IMG/VR virus record: IMGVR_UViG_3300012201_000003
Coordinates: 1-60,193 of that record
Source of the DNA: a virus
Direction: 5' to 3' (one strand)
Length of the DNA stretch: 60,193 bases
Shown here: positions 7,025-15,176 of the stretch, in pieces
How the letters are laid out: each line of letters starts with the position of its first letter
Numbering within the stretch: position 1 is the stretch's first letter
Notes under the pieces: model-generated
Seen by the model: the letters and a program-made list of their open reading frames with translations, nothing else
Told to the model about the DNA's origin: nothing
The model's database searches: none
Translations under genes and position numbers: made by a program

Positions 7025-7310
7025 CGCCCGGGATGCGGCCCCGGTCGCGCACGGCGTGGCCTCCGTCCTGCGCCCACGTGCGGATGGCGGCACCCCGCCG
7101 CCGCGCCGCTGTCGACCGGCGCGGCGGCGGGGGCGCGGCCCGGCGGGCGAACCCTGCCAGGTATCGCAGCAGGCCGGCCAGCTCGTCCTCGTGTGACTTG
7201 CACAGGTCAACGGCCTGCGCGTGGCCGTCCCAGGTGAACGCGACCTCGCGGGCATCGTCATTGTCGCCGGGCATGTCGCACGTAACGGTGACCGTGACCT
7301 TCTCAGCCAT
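6993..7310 (-). CDS. Lsr2-like nucleoid-associated protein
   Basis: The 105-residue protein has both halves of the Lsr2 family. The N-terminal dimerisation part begins AEKVTVTVTCD. The C-terminal DNA-binding part is IRTWAQDGGHAVRDRGRIPG, with the RGR element that enters the AT-rich minor groove, then VVAAYDAAH. Lsr2 silences horizontally acquired AT-rich DNA in actinobacteria; a phage copy may antagonise host silencing or control its own genes. ATG at 7310 matches the family N-terminus. An upstream ATG at 7322 directly abuts a CTGGAGA motif, so a four-residue longer form is possible. Confidence 0.85.
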   Translation of the reverse strand: MAEKVTVTVTCDMPGDNDDAREVAFTWDGHAQAVDLCKSHEDELAGLLRYLAGFARRAAPPPPRRSTAARRRGAAIRTWAQDGGHAVRDRGRIPGDVVAAYDAAH

Positions 7311-7347
7311 TGTGCCGTCCATTCTCCAGGGTGCCTGAGTCTATATG

Positions 7348-7926
7348 CTAGCGTCTGCTCGCGGCCAGCCGCACAAGCAAGACAACAGCTCCGCCGCAGG
7401 CCAGGACGGCTGCCGGGCGGACCAGCCACCATTCAGCGGTGTGCCGGCGCCGGTTCGACCCTTGCACCTTGACTGGCCGCAGCCCCGTTCGGACGCGCAG
7501 GCCAGGCGGCAGCAGGTGCCACTTCGTCAGGTCCGGCCACAGCACCGGGCAGCCCTCCTCGGTGGCCAGGTCGGCGGCGACGTGCGCCACCCATCCGCAG
7601 ATCGCGGCCAGGGCCAGCCACGGCGGCCAGCCGGTCACGCCGACCAGCACCAGGACGGCGGCGGAGAAGATGACGGCGCCGAGCGCGGAGTGGGTGACCC
7701 GGCGGTGCCCGCCGCAGGACTTGCGGATCGCCCACGACACGACGCTGGTGACCGGCGGCAGGGCGCGGGACGCCTCGGAGCCCTTGAGGTCGATGTCGGG
7801 GGCGAGGGCGAGCGCGGCGGAGATCCCGGTGCCGGCGGCGACGGGCAGCAGGTGCGGGTGGCCGGCGGCGGCGGAGCCCGCCAGCCACCACGACGCGCCG
7901 ATCAGCGCGTGTGTCGGGGCCATCAT
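7348..7926 (-). CDS. DUF457/YdjM-like membrane-bound hydrolase-like protein
   Basis: This 192-residue membrane protein begins MMAPTHALIGA and carries LAPDIDLKGS, HRRVTHS and WVAHVAADLATEEG. These His/Asp motifs between membrane helices are those of the DUF457 (YdjM-like) family, described as metal-dependent membrane hydrolases. Three to four membrane helices are visible. Its role in phages is unknown. ATG overlaps the upstream stop. Confidence 0.8.
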   Translation of the reverse strand: MMAPTHALIGASWWLAGSAAAGHPHLLPVAAGTGISAALALAPDIDLKGSEASRALPPVTSVVSWAIRKSCGGHRRVTHSALGAVIFSAAVLVLVGVTGWPPWLALAAICGWVAHVAADLATEEGCPVLWPDLTKWHLLPPGLRVRTGLRPVKVQGSNRRRHTAEWWLVRPAAVLACGGAVVLLVRLAASRR

Positions 7927-8330
7927 GATGATCTCCTCGCTCTAGCCTGGTCGATGGCGTCGTACAGGTACTGGTTGCGCGGCGTCAGTTCCTTGATCAC
8001 GTCGATCAGGTCGTCCTGCGTCACGCCGTCCTGGTTCTTCCACGCGGCCCACAGCCCGAGGAACGCCTCGGCGCTCCCGCTGGCGAGCACGGTCGCGGCC
8101 TGCCTGCGGAACGCGGCGAGCAGGCCGGGCCGCTCATCCCAGCCCGAGGCGAGGGCGGCTTCGGCGAAGTCGAACGGCTCCGCCCACTCGGCGTCCGGGA
8201 AGTCCCGCCGGATCTTCGCCTCGACGTCCTCCAGCCGGCCCTGGTAGTCGGGGACCTGCTCCCCGGCCGCGTTGACCGCCATGACCATGCCGTTGTTGGA
8301 GAACGTCCACACCCGTACCACGGCGCTCAC
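7923..8330 (-). CDS. Hypothetical protein
   Basis: The product has 135 residues from GTG at 8330, which overlaps the upstream stop (GTGA). It is acidic and helical in the second half (AEAFLGLWAAWKNQDG). No family recognised. Confidence 0.6.
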   Translation of the reverse strand: MSAVVRVWTFSNNGMVMAVNAAGEQVPDYQGRLEDVEAKIRRDFPDAEWAEPFDFAEAALASGWDERPGLLAAFRRQAATVLASGSAEAFLGLWAAWKNQDGVTQDDLIDVIKELTPRNQYLYDAIDQARARRSS

Positions 8331-8581
8331 GGGGCGGGCCACGGCAGGGTAACGTCGACGCGCAGCGCCGACCGGGCGGGCAGCCGGTCCGCGCGCAGCA
8401 CATCCCCCGGGCCCATCAGCATCCCGTCGCGGGGAATGATCACGTAGGCGGTCATGCCGTCCTCCGGTTCCGGGTCAGCTAGCCACTCGCACTGCGTGAC
8501 CGTGCCGTCGCGGCGCTCGATGCGGACGTTGAGCAGGCCGGGCTCTGGCTCGGCCGGCGGCCCGGGACGGAACCATCTCAC
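8327..8581 (-). CDS. Hypothetical protein
   Basis: The product has 84 residues from GTG at 8581, chosen because AGGAAGGGGG lies upstream. It has a beta-rich middle (TQCEWLADPEPEDG, AYVIIPRDG). No family recognised. Confidence 0.6.
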   Translation of the reverse strand: MRWFRPGPPAEPEPGLLNVRIERRDGTVTQCEWLADPEPEDGMTAYVIIPRDGMLMGPGDVLRADRLPARSALRVDVTLPWPAP

Positions 8582-8597
8582 GGCGGCGGCCCCCTTC

Positions 8598-8876
8598 CTA
8601 GCGTGATAGCTGGCGGGCGCGACTCCGCTGGAACACGCGCACCCCCAGCCGGACATGGCCCTTGGCGCCGTGGCAGCACCAGCAGTCACCGTAGGCGTAC
8701 TTCCAGAACCGGCCCCGGTTCGCCCCCGACCCGCCGCACGGCCGGCACGGGCGCATCGGCCGCCGGCGCAGGCTGTACGCGTAGGCGACGGCGATCACCA
8801 GGCCCGCCACGGCGGCCAGGCCAGGTTCGGTGCGGGCCACGATGATGCTGCCCGCGACCATGACCAGGTACTTCAC
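8598..8876 (-). CDS. Membrane protein with DnaJ-type CxxCxGxG zinc knuckle
   Basis: The product has 92 residues from GTG at 8876 (GTGA overlap with the upstream stop). One membrane helix at residues 3-48 is followed by CRPCGGSG and then CWCCHGAKG, a pair of Cys knuckles like those of the DnaJ zinc centre. The role is unknown. Confidence 0.65.
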   Translation of the reverse strand: MKYLVMVAGSIIVARTEPGLAAVAGLVIAVAYAYSLRRRPMRPCRPCGGSGANRGRFWKYAYGDCWCCHGAKGHVRLGVRVFQRSRARQLSR

Positions 8877-9163
8877 CGCTCCGCCGCCGCCTTCGCCAGG
8901 TCGGAGACCAGCAGGTGCCACAACGCGTGGCCGCTGGGCTGACTGCCGAGGTGGCCGACGCGGACTATCCGGTCGAACATGACCACCCGCCCGATCCGGT
9001 AGTGCACCTGCGTGAACGTCACCTCGGCTTCCGTGCGCAGCATGTCCGCGACGCTGACCCGGTTCGGGACGACCACGTGGACCCCGTTCAAGGTGGCGGC
9101 GACGATCCTGCGGTCTGCCGGCCCGCCGATCAGCAGCGCCGGGCGGCTGTCATAGACCGTCAT
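8873..9163 (-). CDS. Hypothetical protein
   Basis: The product has 96 residues. ATG at 9163 overlaps the upstream stop (ATGA). It looks like a small beta-barrel (VVVPNRVSV, EVTFTQVHYRIGRVVMFDRI). No family recognised. Confidence 0.6.
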   Translation of the reverse strand: MTVYDSRPALLIGGPADRRIVAATLNGVHVVVPNRVSVADMLRTEAEVTFTQVHYRIGRVVMFDRIVRVGHLGSQPSGHALWHLLVSDLAKAAAER

Positions 9164-9603
9164 GTCGCCTCGCCCATCCTGCGCGCCCGCGCGATCAGGT
9201 CCTCGCCGTACGCCCGCAGCGCCTCGGCGGTCATGCCGCGCGGCGGGCCGTCCGGCCACTCCACTCGCAGCCGGGCCTTCACGCCAAGCAGCGTGCACTC
9301 CCCGCCCGCCAGCATCGTCCCGACCATCGACATCTCGCGGGCGGCGTCAAGGTCGCGGTTGCGGCGCAGGTGATTGGCCTCGTTCTCGGCCATGACCACC
9401 TGCGCTCGGCGGGCGGGGCCGTGCAGATCCGGCCATTCGTGGCTGTCGGCCAGGTACTTGGCCATGTCCTCCCGGTCGTGCCCGGACCGGACCCAGCAGG
9501 CGAGCCCGGTACGGCGCTCCTCAGCCGCGACCAGGTCCCGCATCTGCGCGTCAGTTCGCCGGCCGCCGGCGAGCCACCCGCCGCCCGGGTCCACGAGGCT
9601 CAC
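9160..9603 (-). CDS. Hypothetical protein
   Basis: The product has 147 residues, soluble, charged and helical. A HDREDMAKYLADSHEWPDLH block and a C-terminal helix are visible. No family recognised. It overlaps the upstream gene by four bases. Confidence 0.6.
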   Translation of the reverse strand: MSLVDPGGGWLAGGRRTDAQMRDLVAAEERRTGLACWVRSGHDREDMAKYLADSHEWPDLHGPARRAQVVMAENEANHLRRNRDLDAAREMSMVGTMLAGGECTLLGVKARLRVEWPDGPPRGMTAEALRAYGEDLIARARRMGEAT

Positions 9604-10193
9604 CCTTGACCGCCGTGGGCGATGGCCTCCCGGAGCATCCGGGCGCAGGCGGCCAGCTCGTCCAGGGCGGTGCCCTCAGCCGGGCCGATGCCGTCGGCGT
9701 GCCGTCTGGCGGCCTGGTCCTCCCAGGCTGAGGCGAGAGCGACCAGCGGCCCGATAGCCACCTGGTGGCAGCCGCACTCGCACGGTCCGCCCGTGCAACC
9801 GCCGGTCCTGTTGCCGTCCGCGTCCCGCGTCTCGTGCTTACCGGCCCGGCAGTCCGGGTCGGTCACCGACGGCCGGGCGGGCTTGCGGGCATACCACACC
9901 GAGATCCGGCCCGCCGCGCACGAGGTGCGGGTGATCTCGATCAGCTCGTCGACCTCTGGCGGCGGGCCGGGCGTGACGTTGTTCGGCCGGTCCGGGCCGG
10001 CCTCGTTGAGCCAGACCATCCGGTCGGACTGGATCGGCGGCAGGTGCCCCCGCGTGACGTCCGTCGCCGCGGACGCCGTGGCGCGCAGCACCTCTACCTG
10101 CCGCCGCACCGCGTAGGCCAGCGCAGCCGGGATGTCCGCGTAGCCGATCAGCTCCACCAGCCGCGAGTACGCGGCGCCCGCCTCGATGCTCAT
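9600..10193 (-). CDS. Hypothetical protein with Cys-rich loop
   Basis: The product has 197 residues from ATG at 10193. A Cys/His loop (DPDCRAGKH, later CTGGPCECGCHQ) suggests a metal site; the rest is helical. It is translationally coupled to the genes on both sides. Confidence 0.6.
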   Translation of the reverse strand: MSIEAGAAYSRLVELIGYADIPAALAYAVRRQVEVLRATASAATDVTRGHLPPIQSDRMVWLNEAGPDRPNNVTPGPPPEVDELIEITRTSCAAGRISVWYARKPARPSVTDPDCRAGKHETRDADGNRTGGCTGGPCECGCHQVAIGPLVALASAWEDQAARRHADGIGPAEGTALDELAACARMLREAIAHGGQG

Positions 10194-10636
10194 AGCCTGC
10201 CTTCCAGGTAGACGCCCCGGGCGCGGGCGACCGCCCGCTCGAACTCCTCGATGATCGACTTCGTCACCTCGACCGTGCGCAGCCGCTGAAACACCTCGCT
10301 GCCGACCCACGCAGCGATCGGCGTCGACGTCCCGCCGTTGCCGTGAAGCTGGTCCCACATCGCGTGCAGGATCAGCGACTGCATCGTGTTGTTCGCCTCC
10401 GCCGGGCTGGACAGCGCCTCGCCGACCCGCTTCTCCACCACTGTCCTGATGTCCTCGCGGATCAGCTTCCGCAAGTCCTTCCGGTCGCCCTCGATCGCCT
10501 GGGCGGCGAGCCGCCGCGCCACCAGCTCACCGATCGTGACGGCCTCGTGGTCCCCGTACTCGTCCGACACGACGGCCACCATGGACAGGATCTCCTCCAC
10601 CGGCACGGCGACGTCGATCCTCACAACCTCGTTCAT
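10190..10636 (-). CDS. Hypothetical helical protein
   Basis: The product has 148 residues from ATG at 10636, which overlaps the FtsK-like gene's stop (ATGA). It is charged and mostly helical with no recognised domain. The coupling suggests co-expression with the translocase. Confidence 0.6.
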   Translation of the reverse strand: MNEVVRIDVAVPVEEILSMVAVVSDEYGDHEAVTIGELVARRLAAQAIEGDRKDLRKLIREDIRTVVEKRVGEALSSPAEANNTMQSLILHAMWDQLHGNGGTSTPIAAWVGSEVFQRLRTVEVTKSIIEEFERAVARARGVYLEGRL

Positions 10637-12585
10637 GCGGCCTGCCCGATCAGCCACGTCGCCGGGTGCGACCCCCGCCGCTCGATCTCCCCGTCCGCCT
10701 CAGCCTCCGCCAGCACGTCGTACAGCCACGCCCGCGACCGGCCCGTCCGCTCCCGCAAATCTGCCAGGTCCGTCAGCCGGAACTCCGGCCGTCCCGCCAG
10801 CCGCCACTCCGCAAGCTGCCGGCGGAACTCCCGCCGCGCCCCGTCCGCATCCATCCGCTCCCCCGCCCGGGGCGTCGCGAACACCCAGCCGTCCACCGCC
10901 TCGCCGCCCGCCGCGATGTCCGCGTCCAGGTCCCCGTCGGGGCCCGCGTCGGCCAGGTCGTCATCGGGGACGTCGCCAGGCAGCGGCAGGCCGTCATCCA
11001 TGTCATCCACCTCCAGGTGAAGCCCATTATCCACCTTCCGCAGGTCAGCGCCACGCTGCCGGACCGGCGGCGGGGCGGCGAGCGCCGCCGCCGTCACCTC
11101 GTCCAGGGGCCGGGCCGCCGCCGGGAACCGGGCCGCGTGCGCCGCGATCAGCGACGTGTCCTTCCCCCAGTACCAGGCCCGCATCGGCATCGCCTTGCGG
11201 TCCTGCGGGATGCACGCCGCGTCCAGGAACGCCATCCCCGGGTGCGAGTCGCCCCACAGCTCCGGCTCGCAGTCATGGTCCTTCTGGTACGCCGACAGGC
11301 CGAACGCCGCGTCGCCGTCGTTCAGCACCCCGAAACACATCTTGCCGAGCTGCCCCCGGGCCAGGGTCGGCATCTGCGTCCAGTCCGACCGCTGCAAGCT
11401 GATCACCCACCGGATCCCCGCCGACCGGGCCGCCTTCACATCCGACAGCCACAGCTCCTCCGCGTCGTCGCCCAGCAGCGCGACCACGTCGGGGGCCTCC
11501 TCCAGCCACACCGTCAGGTGAGTCAGCCCGCAGCCCTCCTGCCACCGGCCCAGCCCCCTCGTCGCCAGGTAGTCAGTGCGGGCCCGCACCGCGCGGTGCA
11601 CCCCCGCCAGCAGCCCCAGCGCCCCCGCCCCGTCCGTCTCCAGCCGGTGCAGCGCCGGGCGCAGCGGCCCCAGGAACTGCTCGCCCTTCGTGATGTCCAC
11701 GGCAACCACCGCCGCGTCGGAACGGGTCACCGTCTCCCCGATCTCCGACCACGCCCCGCCCTCGGTCTTGCCAACCCCGCTCGCGCCCATCATCTGCAAG
11801 TGGTGGTTCGTCACCGTGTACGCCACCGGCACGCCGTCCTGCCACCGGCCAGGGCAGACCGGCTCCGCGATCGACGTGCCCGGACGCGACGGCCCCGGCC
11901 ACGGCTGCGGCTTGCGCAGGATACGCGGGTCGGTGATCGTGAACCGGGCCTGGTCAGCGCGATCCAGATCCTTGGTCACCAGCAGCGCGCCGGGCGGGTA
12001 CTTCAGGCCCGCCTCCATCCGGGCCGCCGCCTTCACCGCGTCGTCGGCGACCTGGCCCGGCGCGAGCTGCATCGTCCCCTCGGCCTTGAACTCCGACCGC
12101 TCCAGCCTGATGATCTTCGCGCCGTCCATGCCCGCCACAACGGCGGCCCTAGTGAACACCCGGTCCAGGCCCGCGTCGGTGCCGTCGGCGTGGAACGACC
12201 GCCACGCCGTCCACGCCGAGCACACCCCGATCCCGCCGATGAACCACACGCCGAGCAGCGTCCGTGACAAGCCGATCATCTCGGCCGCCGCCATCCACCC
12301 GAACCCGCACGCCAGCGACAGCGACGGCAGCCACCGGCCCACCCCCCGGCGGTGGTGCGTCAGGTGCCCGGCCAGGACCGCCAGCGCCGCGCCGATCACG
12401 CCCGTGCACGCGGCGGCCAGGGCGAACGGCCACGCCAGGTGCAGCACCACCGAGGTCACCAAGGTCAGCAGCCACCCGGCCCACGCCTCCGCGATGTGCA
12501 GGAGCCGGCCCAGCGCGTGCGAGACGACGTGCTCATACGTCGACGCCGTCTCCGTCACGCTCGCCTTGCGGCGGGTCGCAGCCAT
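10633..12585 (-). CDS. Membrane-anchored FtsK/SpoIIIE/Tra-like DNA translocase
   Basis: In this 650-residue protein, residues 35-125 hold three to four membrane helices. The motor domain has Walker A GASGVGKTEG at about 267-276 and Walker B LTVWLEEAPD near 360. A winged-helix-like C-terminus follows an acidic linker (about 525-590). This order fits FtsK/SpoIIIE motors and the related Tra proteins that move double-stranded plasmid DNA between actinobacterial cells. In a phage it may serve DNA segregation or transfer. It resembles plasmid biology more than standard phage packaging. A longer upstream start is excluded by a stop at 12598. Confidence 0.8.
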   Translation of the reverse strand: MAATRRKASVTETASTYEHVVSHALGRLLHIAEAWAGWLLTLVTSVVLHLAWPFALAAACTGVIGAALAVLAGHLTHHRRGVGRWLPSLSLACGFGWMAAAEMIGLSRTLLGVWFIGGIGVCSAWTAWRSFHADGTDAGLDRVFTRAAVVAGMDGAKIIRLERSEFKAEGTMQLAPGQVADDAVKAAARMEAGLKYPPGALLVTKDLDRADQARFTITDPRILRKPQPWPGPSRPGTSIAEPVCPGRWQDGVPVAYTVTNHHLQMMGASGVGKTEGGAWSEIGETVTRSDAAVVAVDITKGEQFLGPLRPALHRLETDGAGALGLLAGVHRAVRARTDYLATRGLGRWQEGCGLTHLTVWLEEAPDVVALLGDDAEELWLSDVKAARSAGIRWVISLQRSDWTQMPTLARGQLGKMCFGVLNDGDAAFGLSAYQKDHDCEPELWGDSHPGMAFLDAACIPQDRKAMPMRAWYWGKDTSLIAAHAARFPAAARPLDEVTAAALAAPPPVRQRGADLRKVDNGLHLEVDDMDDGLPLPGDVPDDDLADAGPDGDLDADIAAGGEAVDGWVFATPRAGERMDADGARREFRRQLAEWRLAGRPEFRLTDLADLRERTGRSRAWLYDVLAEAEADGEIERRGSHPATWLIGQAA

Positions 12586-12597
12586 GCCCGCAGTCCC

Positions 12598-12889
12598 CTA
12601 CTCCCACAGTGTCGGCCCGTTCAGGTCACCGCTCAGCCACTCGGTGACCCAACGGTCAAGCTGCAAGTCCCCTTCCTCCGGGCAGCCAGGCTGGTGCAAG
12701 TACGGCGGCCGGCCATCGGCGCGGTAGCTGCCGCCAGCACCCGCGCCGGGTCATGAGTCCGGTGGAGAAACCGACGATCACCAGCGAGCCGGGGTCGATC
12801 GTGAAATGCGTATCCGGCCACAACGCCAGGGCATTACTGGCGTTCGCGTGCTCCACAGCGGCGAACAGCACCAGCAGGACATCAGTCAC
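12598..12889 (-). CDS. Small membrane protein, apparently frameshifted
   Basis: GTG at 12889 follows GGAGGGTG. The first frame encodes a hydrophobic N-terminus (TDVLLVLFAAVEHA) up to about STGLMTRR and is open to 12656, but its third positions become poor after about base 12740. From there the +1 frame has clean codon bias (YRADGRPPYLHQPGC...WVTEWLSGD) to a TAG at 12598, with no start codon of its own. Either a sequence indel, a mutation or a +1 frameshift joins them. The N-terminal coding DNA is repeated at 43028-43088. Confidence 0.45.
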
Positions 12890-12914
12890 CGGTCACCCTC
12901 CGCTGCTACTCCTA

Positions 12915-13106
12915 TCAGTTCAGCCGCGCCGTTGACCGGCGCAAGCTCTGGGCCTTGTAGCGCGCGAGGTCCTTCTTCTGCCTCGCCACCCGCTCGTCAT
13001 GCTCTTTCTTGCGCCGGGCGCGGCCCTTCCGATTGGCGCCGAGCTTCTTGTCGTCGGAGTGCGGCCGGCCTGTCGCCGGGTTGATCCGCTTGCCGAACAG
13101 TCCCAT
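12915..13106 (-). CDS. Small, very basic hypothetical protein
   Basis: The product has 63 residues and is Arg/Lys-rich with a KRINPATGRPHSDD start and a helical RKKEHDERVARQKKDLARY segment. AGGAGGAGCG precedes ATG at 13106. Its charge would allow nucleic acid binding, but no motif is specific. Confidence 0.6.
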   Translation of the reverse strand: MGLFGKRINPATGRPHSDDKKLGANRKGRARRKKEHDERVARQKKDLARYKAQSLRRSTARLN

Positions 13107-13114
13107 CGCTCCTC

Positions 13115-13285
13115 CTACCGTGCCCACCAGGGCACGTTCTTCTCGGCCCGGATCACGGCGGCGTTCAGCCGCCGGAACTTCGCTGTCTCCTCGCGGGCAC
13201 GGTTCCCTTCCCGCTCCAGCGCGGCGCGGGCCTTCTTCAGCTCCGCGCGGCCGGCCTTGACCTCAGCCTTCGTCCTCCTGGCCAT
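13115..13285 (-). CDS. Small helical protein, paralogue A
   Basis: The product has 56 residues and is a charged single helix ending ETAKFRRLNAAV...PWWAR. The neighbour at 13305-13505 has ETAEFRHLNQAV...SWW in the same place, so the two look like a tandem duplication. ATG at 13285 follows GGAAGGAACGG at some distance. Confidence 0.6.
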   Translation of the reverse strand: MARRTKAEVKAGRAELKKARAALEREGNRAREETAKFRRLNAAVIRAEKNVPWWAR

Positions 13286-13304
13286 CACCGTTCCTTCCTT
13301 CCGC

Positions 13305-13505
13305 TCATTCGCCGGTCATGTCCTCGCGGTGCCTGCGCCACCAGCTCAGGTCACGCGCGGCGTCACTCACTGCCTGGTTCAGGTGCCTGAACTCGGCCGT
13401 CTCCCGGCTGACGCCCCGTGCCCGCTCGCGCCTGCCGTTAGCCGCGAGAGCCGCGTCTGCGGCGCGGAACCGCGCCAGCGCGGCCCTCCTGCTCCTCGCT
13501 CCCAT
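13305..13505 (-). CDS. Small helical protein, paralogue B
   Basis: The product has 66 residues and is a paralogue of the gene just downstream, sharing the ETAxFRxLNxAV block and a Trp-Trp pair. ATG at 13505 overlaps the preceding stop (TGATG), and GGAGGAAGGAAC precedes it. The function is unknown. Confidence 0.6.
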   Translation of the reverse strand: MGARSRRAALARFRAADAALAANGRRERARGVSRETAEFRHLNQAVSDAARDLSWWRRHREDMTGE

Positions 13506-13609
13506 CACTGTTCCTTCCTCCCGATGGCGCGGCGGACCATCCGCGCGCCGAACCTGTACCGCCGGCCAGAGCCGCCGCACAGCCAGCAGCGCCCGTCCCT
13601 GCCGGCCAC
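13505..13609 (-). CDS. Tiny basic zinc-knuckle peptide
   Basis: The product has 34 residues from GTG at 13609, with CWLCGGSGRRYRFG followed by an Arg-rich tail. The CxxCGGSG element recalls half a DnaJ zinc knuckle. The stop is fused to the next start (TGATG). The start is uncertain. Confidence 0.45.
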   Translation of the reverse strand: MAGRDGRCWLCGGSGRRYRFGARMVRRAIGRKEQ

Positions 13610-13617
13610 TAGACGCG

Positions 13618-14007
13618 CTACTTGTCCTTGAAGTCCCAGGAACTCTTCCTGCGGTCCGGGTCGATCAGCTCGGCGTACACCTGCCGGTAGGCCCGCCAGA
13701 ACCGCATGCACTCATCCCCGGCCGCGTTCGCGTGCGCCGCCGACCGGCGCAGCCGGTTCGTGACCTGCCGGGACGCCCGCCGGGCGGCGAACCGCTCCCA
13801 CAGCCCGGCGCCTGCCTTCGCCAGCCGCATGTCCAGCTCGTGCGCCGTCATGTCCAGCTCCATCGCCAGCGCGCGGCCCAGGTCCCGGGCCTCCTGCGCG
13901 TAGGCGGCGACGTCACGGGTGCCGCGCAGCTCGATCCGCGCCAGGTCAGCCGGGGACTTGGCGCGGCCCCGGCCGGCGGTCCTGGCCGTCTTGGCGGGTG
14001 ACGTCAC
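13618..14007 (-). CDS. Hypothetical helical protein
   Basis: The product has 129 residues with a basic N-terminus and long helices (ELDMTAHELDMRLAKAG). GTG at 14007 is supported by CTGGAGGAGGG upstream. It begins a minus-strand transcript from the divergent region at 14008-14088. Confidence 0.6.
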   Translation of the reverse strand: MTSPAKTARTAGRGRAKSPADLARIELRGTRDVAAYAQEARDLGRALAMELDMTAHELDMRLAKAGAGLWERFAARRASRQVTNRLRRSAAHANAAGDECMRFWRAYRQVYAELIDPDRRKSSWDFKDK

Positions 14008-14088
14008 GGGAATCCCTCCTCCAGGTAGTCAGTACAGGGTACGGCACCGGGCAGACGGACGGCAGGCTGTCATGGCATCCTTAGCGGC
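14008..14088. promoter_or_regulatory. Divergent control region
   Basis: This 81-base gap separates genes transcribed outwards. It contains GTACAGGGTAC (14032-14042), a GTAC-N3-GTAC inverted element resembling the palindrome at 37493-37512. The next-door gene at 14089 encodes a ribbon-helix-helix-like protein that could be an autoregulator. Promoter boxes are not clear by eye. Confidence 0.4.
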
Positions 14089-14379
14089 ATGGCCACCACC
14101 ACCCGCACCTTCCGGTGCCCGGACGAGCTGTGGGCGCCGGCGATGGCCAAGGCCCGCCGTGAGGGCCGAACCCTGACCGACGTGCTGGTCGAGTATCTGC
14201 GGTGGTACGCCGAGGAGACCGGCTGCGAGCCGGTCTCGTGGGGCAACGTCCAGATGACGGTGACGTGCGGTATGTGCCGCGACGAAGTCCAGACCTCCTG
14301 GGTTCAGCACCTGCGCGACGTCCACGGAATCCCGGCGTTCGCTGACGCCGCCGGCGCCTCGGTTCAGGCGGGCCGGTAA
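14089..14379 (+). CDS. Ribbon-helix-helix-like protein fused to a C2H2-like finger
   Basis: This 96-residue protein has an N-terminal segment (TRTFRCPDELWAPAMAKARR, then TLTDVLVEYLRWYAEE) matching the strand-helix-helix pattern of Arc/MetJ-type regulators. The C-terminal segment has C-x2-C (CGMC) followed by HLRDVH, a C2H2-like spacing. It is a lone plus-strand gene between minus-strand operons, which fits a local regulator. Function is inferred only. Confidence 0.65.
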   Translation: MATTTRTFRCPDELWAPAMAKARREGRTLTDVLVEYLRWYAEETGCEPVSWGNVQMTVTCGMCRDEVQTSWVQHLRDVHGIPAFADAAGASVQAGR

Positions 14380-14495
14380 AGGCGACCTGCCGACGTCACG
14401 GCGACCACGCCAATCGGTCGCGAACCATTCCCCCGGCGTACTCGTATGGGTACGGCGGGAAGGCCGTCAGAATGGCGCTCAGGGCCATACGGGAC

Positions 14496-15176
14496 CTATG
14501 CCGCCGGCGCGTTCAGCTCCGCCATCAACTGGCCCCCGACGTACTCCGTATACGGAGGCGGAACGGCCTGCGCCATCTCGTCGCGGGTCATCCACTCGAT
14601 CCCCATCACCCGCGTGTAGTCGGCCTTGTTCACCGACCGGCCGAGTCGCCTGCGGGTCGACGACGACGACCCGTGGCCTACCACCGAGATCGCGGGCATC
14701 ACATGGCAGCACGGCGGCCGGAGATCAAAGCCGCGCCATGATGTCTCGAACCAGCGGACCCGGCGCAGCTCGGGCAGGCCGAACATGCAGCCGCAGAGCT
14801 GGTAGTCGGGGCGCATCGGGGCGTGCGGCGGCACGTTCTCGATCACCCACGGCAGGCCGATCTCCTGGAGCAGGCGCCGGGTTTGACCGAGCAGCCACCA
14901 GGTGCCGTGGTCGACAGGCCCGAAGTTCTGCATCAGGCTGTTGTCCTGGCAGGGCGGGCTCGCGGCGATCGCATCGAACTCACCCGACCCCGGCCACGGT
15001 TCCCGGCCCGCCGCGAGCGCGTCCAGGACATCCAGGGCGTCGCCCTGGCGGAACTCGAACGGGTAGCGGGGCTGCGGCTCGATGTCGACGCCGACGACCT
15101 CGAACCCGGCCCGCGAGTAGCCGACGCTGGTTCCGCCCGCCTTGCAGTACAAGTCCAGCAGCCGCCTAGCGGTCAC
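14496..15176 (-). CDS. DNA (cytosine-5-)methyltransferase
   Basis: The product has 226 residues from GTG at 15176. Motif I is LLDLYCKAGGTSVGY, then VVGVDIEPQ, the catalytic ASPPCQ with Cys at about residue 76, and WVIENVP at about 111-117. These are the C5-methyltransferase motifs in order. The target-recognition part is short compared with host enzymes, as in compact phage forms. It would protect phage DNA from restriction. GTG overlaps the upstream stop (GTGA). Confidence 0.85.
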   Translation of the reverse strand: MTARRLLDLYCKAGGTSVGYSRAGFEVVGVDIEPQPRYPFEFRQGDALDVLDALAAGREPWPGSGEFDAIAASPPCQDNSLMQNFGPVDHGTWWLLGQTRRLLQEIGLPWVIENVPPHAPMRPDYQLCGCMFGLPELRRVRWFETSWRGFDLRPPCCHVMPAISVVGHGSSSSTRRRLGRSVNKADYTRVMGIEWMTRDEMAQAVPPPYTEYVGGQLMAELNAPAA

